Shown: positions 11,436-23,544 of the stretch, piece by piece
Position numbering within the stretch: position 1 is the first letter of the stretch
Layout of the letters: every line of letters begins with the position of its first letter
Origin: Botryosphaeria dothidea
Taxonomy: Eukaryota; Ascomycota; Dothideomycetes; Botryosphaeriales; Botryosphaeriaceae
Assembly (NCBI GenBank): GCA_011503125.2
Contig: WWBZ02000082.1
Span: 2,852,001-2,916,000, forward strand
Direction of reading: 5' to 3'
DNA length: 64,000 bases
Position numbers and translations under genes: made by a program
Notes under the pieces: model-generated
The model's database searches: none
What the model was told of the DNA's origin: nothing
What the model saw: only the letters and a program-made list of their open reading frames with translations

Positions 11436-13127
11436 TTAGAAGCACTCCGAATCTCGCAACGGGTCCATCAGGTGCTTTTTCCCATGGAAAGTGTCCTCCA
11501 GCACTGTGCTCTCTCCTGAATGCTCATAGTCGTCGTAAGTCGTCGAATCCTCCAATGCAGGTATAGGAGTGCGCCCTGTCAAAATGTTGTACAAAGAGTC
11601 TTCACTCTCCTCTGCACTGCCGGGGGTTCCGGGTCGGCCGCCCGTACGGTCGAACTTGAGAATCGTTTCCTTGCCATCCGGCCACACCGTCAGGAACCCA
11701 TGAAGATCGCCGAAGATCAGGGACGGACGTCTCTCTGCGTTGTCATGCAGCCAGCGGGCCTCCAGTTTTCCCCCGGATTTGGTGAACGGCATCTCCACAA
11801 TTCTTGCGCCTTGCTTCTCCGCATCCCACAGGTACATGACCTTGTCATCCTGCGTGCACTGAATGAGAAGCAAGTTCGGAATGCTGGGGTGCCATTGGAG
11901 GCTCTTGGCAGGCGCGTGCTGAATGAGGACCGTCCGCGCTGCGAGCCTCGTCAAGTCCCACAGCCACACGCACGTCGGCATGGAGTCATCCCGCGTGGCT
12001 ACAAGGTCCCCGCCAGCATTGAAGGTGACTGTAGAAATGCCCGTCTTCGCAATCACTTCTGAGGCAGCAACCGGTGCTACAGGCGGCGAAACTGGCTGTG
12101 GTACCAATGTGTATTCGCGCACCTTAGAGGCTTGCTCCTGCCAAACTTCGCCTGCTGCAAGTTGCACAACCGACGTGTGATCCAGAAATACGGTGGGGGA
12201 GAACTAGCGATATGGTTAATTAGCTGGACGACTTAGTAGCGGTGTGCAACTTACTGTGCGCGTGCTCAGCAGTGTCACCCTCTGATTGTATCCGCCTACT
12301 GCAAGATAATCTCCTCGTGGGCCCCATTCAATGCTCTTGACTCCCAATCCCCGGATCCCTCCCTCGTCATCACCGCAGTATGTCCTGTACAATTGGCCAT
12401 CCGCTGTATACACATACAGCCTAAGCCCTGTACTCGCAGCATCCCAAACAACCAGCCACCGTCCGTCCGGACTCCATTTTATGCCCTGTGCATCGCTGCT
12501 CGGGAGCGTAATTGTCTTCAACAAGAAGTATGTGCCAGGTGCATGCAGCGTCAGGATATCCTGCGGTCCAGGCCTGGATAGGAGGGCGAAGATGCCGGAG
12601 CGCGGCTGGTATCCGAGTCCTCTCGAGTCCTTGTAGTATTTCGGGTCTCTGATCTCGACGCTGCGTCCCGACCTCAGACACCAGACGGTCAATCGCGCGC
12701 CGAAATCAGAGAAAACTAGGACCTCGCCCAAAGAGTGTCCAAATTCCGCGGTTGAGATCTTGCCCATTCCACCGCTGCCATTATCGATTACAGCTTTCCA
12801 GCGGTTGTCGGCGAGGTCCCAGACACGGACGGAGCTTTCGTCAGCAAGGAGGATGCGCAGATTCTGACGATCGTCGGCCGGCGACCATCTAATCACGGCA
12901 GGATTCTTGGCGGTGTATTCGGTGGACAAAGGTATGCTGCGGACGAGGGAAAGCGACGAAGCTGCGCGGATTTTCAGGCGATTGCCGGCCAGCGCCGCCA
13001 CGAAAGCGCCATCGGGTGACGCGACCGGAAACGAAGAGGCTAGAATGCGATCAGCGCTGTTCTTTCAAAGAGGTGGCGGTAGCTCAAATGTACCTTTGAC
13101 TTGCTGAGATACTTGCGGCGGGTCCAT
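11436..13127 (-). CDS. WD40-repeat protein, WRAP73 (WDR8)-like
   Basis: Three exons, 13127-13094, 13039-12255 and 12203-11436, with introns of 54 and 51 bp, give 528 residues. The tiny first exon encodes MDPPQVSQQVK, followed by SSFPVASPDGAFVAALAGNR. WD-like blades are visible: VIRWSPADD..VRVWDLADNRW, GIKWSPDGRWLVVWDAAS, SIEWGPRGDYLAVGGYN, TVTFNAGGDLVATRDDSMP plus CVWLWDLTRL, and KSLQWHPSIPNLLLIQ..VMYLWDAEKQ. The order and the segment FSPTVFLDHTSVV across the second splice junction agree with WRAP73/WDR8, a protein linked to centrosome or spindle-pole-body anchoring in other eukaryotes (in fission yeast as Wdr8 with Msd1 and a kinesin-14). The C-terminus has a Thr/Ser/Asp-rich disordered tail. 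Family assignment is fairly firm; cellular role is carried over from homologues. Confidence 0.85.
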
Positions 13128-15588
13128 TGTTTGGTGGTTAGCTTGCGAGTGTTTACAGTTCTCCGTTGTTGGGCCGATGGCGCGGCCCTGATCGCATGCG
13201 AAAGAAAAACTCGTTGCCGCTTCACAACCCCGCAACCCCACCAACCCGTCGCATCCCAACCTCCGACGATCAACGCAGTTCTTTTCTGTGTGAGATTTCT
13301 TCTCCAGCCAAGTGCCAAAGTCATTTCCTCAAATTGTTCCTGCCCTAGTCAGCAGCAATGATGCGGTTTGAGGACCTTTGAGAGACTCGAGCGACGGCAG
13401 AATAGTCACATACACGCTGCAAGGGGAGGGCGGCTTGTAAAAATGTAGGACATCTCGGGTTGGATTGGCTGGCTAGGCCTGATTGGAAAGCTGAGAGCAT
13501 GCCTTTATCAGCTTGATAGCCAGCCGAGATAGCATATTAGATTGAAGACACCTTCACCACCACCATTCGTCCAGACGTGACTGTTATCAGCTTTCGTAGA
13601 CAGTTTCTTTGGGTAAAATGCCTGCACTACTGGATATAGAAATTTTTAATTGAATGACATTAAAAGTAGTATTTACTAAAGGTTCTCGATTTGGTATTGT
13701 TAAGGACGCAGACGACTGTCACGACTCCCAGACGAACCCCAGAGTGGCCTAGGGCTTCGCGAACACTTGCTGACATGTGTTTCCATGTGCACAGACTCTT
13801 TGTACTGGCTTTTCTCATGCAAACTGGACAGCCTCTTGCAAGTCAAACTCACTTTCAAGCTAAAAGCCGTTACACGACTTCGAGAATACAACTCAGATAA
13901 CCTCGCATTAGCGCATTGGAACACGATCTTACGTACACGGACCCCTCGCATTAGCTCTTCTTACGCAAGCCGTACAGACGCTTAAGGATTGAATTCACTT
14001 TTATGCTTAAAGTTGCTGCAGTACTGATCTCGTAGGGGACATCATGTCAGAGCCCATTTCGCACTCTGAGAACAAGCTTAACACCAGACTCCAACGCCAA
14101 GATTACCACCTACACGAACAGGCTTTAGGTCGTGGAGCACTGCGACTAGCTATACCTATCGTCTTAGGCGCCCGGGAAATGAATACCTGAGTAGCGGCTG
14201 CCGTGGCAGTCAACACCTTATTGCTAATCAGAATACTGAAGAGGACAAAGACCACCTCCGCGCACCGCATTACTCAACCAAGGTGAAATAAGAGCAATAG
14301 AGCATTGCTTTTCTGCAAAAATGTAACACGCCGTAAGGTCCGCCATCATCTGAATGATTCTGGCGCTGGAACACAGCAAGTTATTGCCGCACGTAAGCTT
14401 CGCGCCCTCCGCCGGCGGCAACACATTGCCTTTCTTGCATGATAGTTGCAGCGGGCTCCGTCCACCCATGGAATCTAATCTTCCCCACTTCTGGAAGCGG
14501 CTGGTTCTCCCTAGGAACAGTGACAAGGTTCAGTGCTGGGGCTTCAAGCAGACAAAGAGGAAATAGGAAGTAAATAGGAAGCCAACGGGCGGATGTTTGA
14601 AAAAACTAAGAGTACAAAAAGTCAGATTATAACTACACTAGGGAGTCAACGGCTCATTTCAAGAGTTTTCTCACCATGAACATGCAATATTCTCATCCGA
14701 ACAAACGGTTCAACCCCAGATAAACTCTAGTATTACAGGCCATCGCCACTAGCCATTAGCTACCTCCCCATCTGTAATTGCACGTGCGGACTTGAGAATC
14801 ACATCACCCTTCTAAACATCTGCATCCATGTATATATGCTTTGAGTCCTCCTGTATGATTGCCCTAGCCTTTCAAAAAGAACCCCATGGGCTGACGACAC
14901 GCAGATCGCCCTGGCACCGGAGACGACTCTCCTGGTGAATCAGCATAACCACCGCCATGGTATTCTGAGAAGGTGTCCAGTCTCGTATAAAGGCGCTGGT
15001 CCACGTGAAAGTCGTCTAGATATTGTTGCGGAGGATATTTGAGATGGCGGAATGAAGCACGCACACGGAGTCGAAGTCCATGTGTACAGCAAAATGCTTA
15101 AAAGAGCTGGTGATGGATATATATTGATAGATTACTCAATTTTGCATGTACATTGATCTGCTTTGCAACTGGGTTGAAAACTGTCTCCGGCTTGCAAGCA
15201 GAAGTGATGCGTGGACAAAGGGCATGATTTACCACCTCTGGCAGGCGATGTACCACCACCAACATATGCTATTCTCCATGACATTCAGACTCTCGCAGTA
15301 CAGCCCTCATGGTGTGAATGGAGACAGGTGGCTGTTCTGGTGTTGAGGAAGTAATGAGGATAGTACCCGTAGTCAGGTCGTTTTCTATTGCAAGCAACAG
15401 CAAGTGGGAAGAAAGCCCATCGCCCCAACGACTGGCCGGGCCTTCAGTACGGAAATACTGTTGGTTTCTTATGTACTGAATGTCTCTCCAGTCCTTCATG
15501 GATGTAAAACGGGTTGGTTGGGACGTGGAGACTGCCTCCGTGGTATGCTCAAGGTTCAGAAATCCACATTACAAGTTGATCCATTGAA

Positions 15589-15611
15589 CCCCCCCCCCCC
15601 CCAAAAAAAAA
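15589..15611 (+). repeat. Poly(C)14-poly(A)9 tract
   Basis: Fourteen C followed directly by nine A, flanked by ATTGAA on the left and GTTCGAAG on the right. A second, similar C-then-A tract lies about 200 bp downstream. Confidence 0.85.
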
Positions 15612-15790
15612 GTTCGAAGTAACTATGTGATAGGAAAGGGCTAAGAGCCCTGTAGTTTACGAATTTGCTTTGCATGTTGATGTTCAAGCCGCACGTCATC
15701 AAACAACTAGTCACAGGAATCCCCTGCTTGACATGTCAAGCAAAGGGGATGTTTATCACAGAGCAACGAATGCTTATCGTGCTGATACTT

Positions 15791-15816
15791 CCCCCCCCCC
15801 ACCAAAAAAAAAAAAA
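15791..15816 (+). repeat. Poly(C)10-ACC-poly(A)13 tract
   Basis: Ten C, then ACC, then thirteen A. It is the partner of the tract at 15,589 in the same order and orientation; their flanks are not obviously similar. Confidence 0.85.
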
Positions 15817-18800
15817 CGCAAAGCCCGTCTTCAGAGGTAGAACAGATATAAGCATGAATATTGAGTTGATTACGATCTATGAAGAGATTCCACATGCTAC
15901 CAGTATCTGCTGAAAATGGTGCACATCGTCACCAATACCAAAGAAAAGCGGATATACAACTTCGAGAGCGGACCACACCAACGCGACCTCAGTGATCGTG
16001 CCTGATTGCATTATTCACACTCGAAGCTTTTTGGCACAGGCATACAAACACTCAGTGCGACGTTTCCAGCGAAACAGCAAGCAAGGCATGCGCCCATCTG
16101 ACAAAGACAAGGGGCTGAGCAGAGCGCCTTTCGGCATCGAACGACCCGCGCATCCGCTGGTGCGTGTGAATCGTCACTGAGTCAAGCCGCGGCGCGGGAC
16201 GAGAAAAAAAAAATCATCGTGTATAAGTCATGATTCGCAATACAGGGCTGTGGTGGCTGATTCCGGGCAGGAGGCCACGGCGGGCCGGATAGTGGGCCGC
16301 GGCGGGCGAGGTCCTTTTCTGTCTTTGGACGAGAAATGACTCGGCGAACATGCGCTCTTTATTGTGAAGTGTACGCGTCTGTGCCTTGTGGGTATCGCGG
16401 ACAACTGATGTGTGAGGTGGCGGTGTTGGTGGTAGTGGTGTTGCAGGTGCACGCGGGCCGCGTAGCAAGTAGTTCGGCGGGCATTAGGGAGAAGGTGATA
16501 AGGGAAGGGTGTTCACGGTCGGGGTAGGGTGGTATTGCGGCAGAGCCGAGCAGCAGAGCAGGGCGCAGCATGTCACAGCAAGGCGCAAGGCGAAGTGAGG
16601 TGCTGCAGGCAAGCAAGCGATGTCTTGCGCAAAGGCTGGGAGAAGGCCAGTGCTTGGCCTGTCGTTCGGGCGGGCAGCGTGAGTGAGACTGGAGAGGAGA
16701 GGAGAGAGAGAGCAGCGGGCATCGCCAGAAACCACCGCCTCCATCAGGCATCTCCAACCTCCGCACCCTTGGCGTTGGCTTCCTCATCTTATTGCAATGC
16801 TTTGATAAGATACATGCCATTTTATGTGAATCACAGGCAGGTGAGCTTGGTCAGTAGTAGATCTAGATCAAGCCTAAGGCCTTCCCGTGCGCCCTGCAGT
16901 AATGCCAGATTGCAAATGCACGGCATGGTTGTGCCTGAGCCGGCTGAACGCACATCGCTGAATAAGGTCAACAGCAGTCCAGTCGCAGGGATGACATGCT
17001 CACGGCTGTCGCCGCGTCGCTGATGAAGCTTGGGGAAGAGCACTATGGCGCGCGAAGGTTGGCGCCGTGGCTGCCGCCTGGGACGCCCTTCTATGGAAAC
17101 AGGAAACAGGATCGGGCAATCAGGCAATGGACCGAGAATCGAACCATTTTCATCTATTGGCACCAAAACAAGCCTTCGTCGCAATAGAAGGAAAGGGGGG
17201 GAGAGTGATGAGCAGAAGGCTTCAGCCACGCCGTGTAGTGTGAATGACGACCGACGGACTCGACGCATCTCAGCTCCGGCCCGCTTGGACTCTCTCGACA
17301 ACGGGGTAGCGCACAAGGTTCCTTGAAGGCCTGATCAACTCACTATTGCTCTCTCCCTGTCTCTCGCTTTCGCTTAGCCCTGTCGAATCTTTAACCACCG
17401 GCTGGCTCCATCTCTGCTTGCTCTTTTCCCCTTCCGACCTCTGCCCTAGGGAGGACGTGCGCATTATCTTTCTTATTCCCTGTTCTTGGCGGCCTCACCT
17501 GCCCAATGCGCATGGCGACTTGCTGTTTGACATGTCTCACTGCTCAACTCGTTCGCGCACCGCACTCGGCGTCTTTTTTTGATGCCAGTGGCCGACCCGA
17601 CTTTCTGTGTGCGGTACCTTCTCCACCGTCGTCCTTAGCCCTAATTGGGCAAGAAATTCCCCTGTGCCGGTTCCCGCGAACATCGTTGCGTTATTGCGGA
17701 CGGATGGGCGGATGGAACGGACGGGGCGGTGCGTCCTCGGACTATCCGGATTATCGGGCGATGTTTTTTTTTGTGTGCATTTCGCTTCATTCTCTTGGGC
17801 GGTGGAACGTGAAGTGGGGAAAGAGAGGGGAAGCGTTCATCAATACTCGGTGTCAGTGTCTCTCAGGCGTCTGTGGGCTGCCCTGGTCGACTCATGGCAT
17901 TGCTCTCTCGCCTGCTGATTGACACAGTGAATGAGTCGGGCTATCAGTGCTGATGACTGTGTGGTGGACCGACCACTCGGATCATCGTCGTTTGCACTGA
18001 GCTGCTCTGTGCGCTGCGGCGTGTGTAGGGGGAAGCTTTGGGGCACTCTGTAGTAAGAGGGGTAAGAAGAGGTGCAAGGGGACGTCTGCGGCATGTGAGA
18101 GAGAGAGAGCGGCACCGCAGGTATCGGCGCCGGTATGAGCGCCACCGGGAGTGAGCGGTGGGCGTAGGGCTAACTAGCTTGCTGGAGCCCTAAGGGAGGG
18201 TGGTGCACTGTGAGGAAGGGGCGTGATATTCAGAGCACTGACTGCTGATGAAGGCGACGATGAAGGATCGGTGGCGAGGGGGATTCAGGATGATGGATGC
18301 TGCAGCCAGACACACGGGTTCTGCGGCAAGACTAGGTAGGGTTTTTTTTCTGCGACTCCATCCATCACGGCGCATGCCTAATGGTACGTTCTTGCGGTTC
18401 GCTCGGGCCTGTCTGCTGGGACGCATGGCCCATTGTTTCAAGGTCGCCCGCCTCAACACCACCACGAAATAGCTGGCCCCGTCCGCACGCGCATTTCCCC
18501 GCTTTCAGGGTCTTTGCCTGCGGGCATATCCTGCTGTCTCAAGAACCGCTTCTTCAGGACCAGGTTTGCTTTTGCGGCAATGCGCGTGACATTGATTGTG
18601 GCGGCGCTTGCAAAAAAGGTACTTGCCGTGCAACTAGGCTGATCGAAATAACCTGCCTGTGAAACTAGATCATCCAGATGCACTTGGCGATTAGTGCGGC
18701 CTGATGATGATGATGATGATGCAGATTGAAAATCAACTTTGGTTAATTGGATTGGCAGCATCATCCCAAGCAAACCGAGGACCGTCCGAATGCCGAGTGC

Positions 18801-19795
18801 AGCAGTGTCGTCGATGGTCCTTCTTGGTAGCTGCGCGGTGGTGTTGGCAGAATCTCCGGCCATGTGAAATCGGGCCTAGGGCTACGAGGGTAAGCGGATC
18901 CCCCCAGGCTGGGCATTCCGCAATATTCCATACGCCAATGCTCCCGCGCTGCTCCAATCCAAGATTGCCAAATTTAAGAAAAGAGAGACAAGAGACATGA
19001 GATGGGGCTCGCAATCCCCTCGCTTCGCGCTATATGCCGATGGCGTGTGCTTCCGTCAATTTTGCGCCTCGCCAGCGGCGCGGATGCCCGTCCGCCCTGC
19101 CGGAACATGAGTAAGGACGTGAGCGTGGAAAATAGGGAGGAGGCGTCCATCATGTTCCATCATGCGGGCCGTTGTGGGCCACTCGGCCTTCGCTAAGCCG
19201 ACCGCGAATACAGCGGCGACGAAAAAAAATCATATCCATGCACGTGGCCTGCAGGGTTCCCGCTGTGCCAGAAAAAGACCACAGTTGTAGGGAGAGAGTG
19301 GGGATCAGCATGGAGAAGGACGAGAGAGAAACGCCGAGCTGGGCAGCGAGTCGCGCTGAGGGCGGCGCAGCAACGCTGCGATGCCAATAGCGGAGCAGAC
19401 GGCGGACCCGGAAGACGGAGATTCTTCCGGCCGAACTGCTGAAGAAGGGGGGAGCATGCATCGGCGAGCATCGGCGAGTATCGTCGTCTGGACCCCTCAT
19501 AGAGCCGTCGTTATTGAGGAGCAATGGGGAACATGGCCGTGATCTTCTTCGTTTCACCCACAGCCCAGTTCCAAATGCGTCCGTCTGCAGCGGCCGCAGT
19601 ATCCACCATCACCGCCGGCGAGCCCGTGGATGGGACGCGGGCCCCTCTGCCTGTCTTGGAATTCCCGCTTTTGGCAGCGGAGAAGGCTGCAAGCTACGAA
19701 AATCAGGACGAGGAACGGCACTGCCGCGCGAAGGGAGCCGGCGCCGCTCAGCACCCTCCGCCGCTTGGCCAGTGTGAAGCGGCGCGAGATCGGGG

Positions 19796-19852
19796 ATACG
19801 GTAGGGCAGAGCCTATGGCGCGCGAGATACGATAGGGCAATACGGTAGGGCA
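19796..19852 (+). repeat. Three copies of a 13-mer ATACGRTAGGGCA
   Basis: Copies start at 19,796, 19,827 and 19,840; the second has A instead of G at position 6 and the last two are directly adjacent. Related G-rich pieces (CCGGTGGGATG twice, GTAGGGCACG) follow around 19,982-20,018. No function known. Confidence 0.6.
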
Positions 19853-22800
19853 AGAGGACGTGGAGCATATAGTTGAGGATGTGAAGGCGATGTGTGCGTA
19901 TCATGTCCCAAGTGGGAGATGCGCACGAGTGGGTGAGTACGAGAGGGCCAGTGGTAGCGCGGCCTAAGCGTGGGAGAAAAGTCCGGTGGGATGAGCCGGT
20001 GGGATGTGGTAGGGCACGCGCGGGATGCGCGCGACACGGGCACGATGCGGCGGTGGAGGAGGTCGTTCGCGGGCACGGGAAAAGCATGACTGCGGCACCG
20101 GGCGGCGGTTGGGCAAGCGGGCGCGACTCGGCCGGTGGGTTGACTCGCGGAGGTCTCAGGTGAGGCCGCCGGAGCGGCAGAGGCCAGCACGGACTTGGGG
20201 AGTGCTGAGAAAAGCCGGCAGGGCTGAAGATCGGCAGGACCGGCGTGCGCTCGTGCCCTTAGACTCACGGCGAAATCCTCGACTCGGGGGTGACAGGGCG
20301 GAGGGCAGAAATGCTTGTGCGCGGGAGCGAGAGTCAGAGAAAAACAGACGGGAAATTTCCGCGTTGCTGATTGATCAATGTCTGGAGATGAGGGAGCGGC
20401 GGCGATCACCAGCGCGCATGCTGGTGCGAGGCGCCGCCGAACGAAAGCGAGCGTGCATGGCATGCCTTGCTGCTGCTGCCGCTATCTTTGCTGCGGTACT
20501 GCTACAATCCAATACAATAGTGCTTGCTGCTGGCGACCGTTGCGCGCTCGGAGCAGCGGGTGGCGGTGTTCTGTGTCGCGGGCGGCGCTGTCTGCGACGG
20601 CGTGCGAGGCTCGCGGCCATGGAGGTGAGGAGCGGTCGGACCGAAAGCTTCCCGCGATTTGCCGATGGGAGGCACGGAAGTGCGCCTCGGGGTCTGCCTC
20701 AGCGCAGTGCGGAGCAGAGGGCTGAAAGGCGGTGATGAGCATCGCTTATTGTTCGGGTGGGGTTAGGAGCATCGTGAGATGGCCGGTCTGGTGTTGAGGC
20801 TGTGCCGGGCAGGCGGTCCGTGGGTGCGTTACGTTTTTTTTTGCTTCTTCTTACAACGTCGTTTCGTTACGCCGACGCACTACGCCCGTACCGGGCAGCA
20901 GGGTGACCGCGGCAAACGACAGGGCAGCGACAAGGGGCCACTCTTGCGCGAGCGCGGGCGGGCTGCCCCGGCGGAGACAGAGATGGCCCTGGCGCCGGTC
21001 GGCTGCATGCTCGACAGGGAAATGCCTCTCCGACGACGCCCAGTGGCCGCCGCCCTGTGCCCAAGGCACACCATCACGCTCACAAACCACCGCTTCATCC
21101 CCAACGACCACTTTTTTCTCTGCCCGGGAGGCCGTCCATCAGTGGCCCCTGCGCGTCTTCGGTCCCAGCACAGCGGCCTGTGTGTGGCGGAGCAGTAAGG
21201 CCAGTCGGTTTAAGCGGCGAGGCGCAGCCAAACCGCAGCGGAAAAACACACTGCAACAACAACATGCCAATGTCCAGTATCCTGCGGCCGCAGGGTAGCA
21301 GTTTGATCGACACTCCGGCGCGGGCGCGCTTGTGCGGGTTGCAGCGGCATGGTGCTCTTCTCCTCAACGCCGCCGGAGCTCTCTCCAAACATAGCGCCGG
21401 CAAATGGCTGTAGTGCTCGTCTGCCCAACCCCCAACGCCGCTGACTTCATACCGCCGTCCGTCGTCCTGACAGCCGCTCGTCCTACTGCTCGCTAACGCG
21501 CCCTTGGGCCCCTCTGGGACTGGAGGCACGTTTTGTGTACCCTGTCGAACGGTCGTCCCATTCTTCCCAATTAGGAAGGACGGGCGATGACAGCATGCTA
21601 CGGGGCACCCTCTCTTGCTATTTGCGTTTGCGCTGCCTGCCATCAGCCCATTCTTGCGAGCAGCTGAAACGGCCGGACGAGACGGGCTCGCTGCCAGCAT
21701 CATGGTCGTCATCGCGCCGGCTGCGGAGGATGTTGCTCCAGGATGGCCAAGCCGCACCTTGTTTTTCGCGGCGCTGTGCAACAGGCAGCTTTTGCCCCGG
21801 TGGACAGTTCACGCTAGCGATGCGGCGGCGGCGCTGCGGCGCGCGCGCGGTTGGAAGCGCGGCGTGGGCGTGGGAGTGGGAGTGGGAGTGGTCGCGCGGT
21901 CGATGACTAAACGTGCTCATTTTGCTCTGTCTGTATCTTTCTGCCCTTCTGCTTGCTGGCTGCGGTTGCTGCTGTTCCTCATGGCTGCTCGCTCTCGCTT
22001 CCTCTTGCGCCGTTGGCCGTCGATTGTTGACTGATTTGGAGCCGCGCCACCAACAGCCGACGGGCTGATCGACTGGCGTGCCGGTTGATCTTGTCTGCCT
22101 CAGGCGAGTGTCCCGAGAGACACGAAGAATGCTGGCGGCGGCTGCAGTGTCACGTCGCGTGCGCTGTAAGGGCGGTTGCCGTGGCGGTCTTCGTGGCAGC
22201 TGCCCGTCATCGCACGGCAGGTGGTGCGACGAAGCCGGCGATGCGTATTCCGGGGCTGGCATGGCTGCTCGGCGTGCGGTGGCAGGGCGGCGGCGGCACT
22301 GCGACCACATGGCGAGCCGGTTGTGCTTGGGTTCCTTGCGCTGCGGGCTGAGCTTAAGTCGTCTGCATGTGTTGTCTTGCGCGCTGGTTTTACTTGCGTT
22401 TCCAAAGGCTCCCGGCTTCCCGAGCGCGCAGTCGCCGGCCGACCACCGCTGCCCATGTGTGTGTGTTGCGCACCTCGTGGAACTGCCTGACATTGGTGCT
22501 GCACGCCGAATTTTCCAGAGCCTCTTAGCCCAAAGTCTATTTGCTCCTACTGCGCTCCCAGCATTCGCAACCGCCGCTGCTTCGGGCTTGGGTGCTCGCC
22601 TGTCGTGCGCTGTGATTGGTGACGCGTGGCCTCCTGCACTTGCTCTTTTCGCCCGGCCTTGTCCGGGTGCGCCCCCTTACAGCATCTATGCAAATCTCAC
22701 TGCTAGTCGTTGCTTAAGGTTATCCTTGGAATTTGATATTCGCTGGGCCAAAGCGTGTGGCTTTCGGCTCTCTCCTAGCCCCTATCTTGACAAGATACTT

Positions 22801-23544
22801 GGCCCTCCGTCCCTTCCGGATACATGGGAAACAGATATTCGATAGTTGAGAAACCAATCCCTCTTCGAGAGCTCCCAATAGCGCCGCAGCTATGCAATTC
22901 TGAAAACAGAAACAACTGAAACACTCGCCGTGCCTGCCCGACCTGCCCCGAGCCCGGCTATTTTCCCCACGCTACTCTTGCGCGGCCCCCAAACTCTTGG
23001 AACAAAAAAGAATCCCGCTATTCCCTGCGCCAAAGATAGATCCTTGCCAGATGCCCAAAAAATGCAAAAAAAATGTGTGCTTCGCTTTGCTCGCTCGAAA
23101 AAATAATAATGTTGCTCGGAGAAACGGATGCTTCTCGGCGCTGCTTGCCGTGTCGTACAGGATAATCTCGCTCCCGTCCGGCGATATAAACAGTGAGGCC
23201 CGAATCAAGGTCGTTCAAGTGCAGATGCGACTCATGAGATTGCAAGCATGATCGTCATGTCGTAAAAGCGGTGAGAGGATTGCAGATGCGCGCTGGCCCG
23301 CCCGGTGGCGGATAGGGGCGGTGCGTCGCCGTGACTGTTGACTGCCCAGTGTCGATGTTTGAGCATGTGGTCGAACAAGTTGTTTGCGGACTGCCCGTGT
23401 GCTTCTCACATCGTATCTCCTCGACCTTTGCCTTTGAAGTTCGGGTCGTGGGTGTCGAACTTAATTGTAGGCTGAGGAGTGGTGGTGTTGGTGGTGGTGG
23501 TGGTGAGGTTGGTGAGGACTGATCCCTGGAAGAACGAATTCGAT

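Larger units (their letters stand above)
13128..23544. other. 10.4 kb region with no supported gene
   Basis: Lies between the WRAP73 start and the 3' end of the Zn2Cys6 gene. From about 13.4 to 16.0 kb it is of mixed composition with homopolymer tracts. From about 16.2 to 22.9 kb it is GC-rich with many overlapping open frames up to about 255 codons on both strands, none with domain motifs or convincing start/splice patterns. Simple repeats include a GAT run near 18,703-18,720, GTGGGA units near 21,865-21,895 and a 13-mer repeat at 19,796. It does not look RIP-mutated or like an intact transposon: there is no strong AT bias and no transposase or polymerase motif. Long untranslated or regulatory RNAs cannot be excluded by eye. 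Confidence 0.45.

Noticed and set aside
14706..14718. tRNA B-box-like GGTTCAACCCC
   Set aside because: The flanking bases do not pair into a T-stem and no A-box or acceptor stem lies upstream.
22078..22845. 255-codon plus-strand frame
   Set aside because: No start context, motif or splice partner; Cys/Ala/Arg-rich composition matches the GC-rich background.
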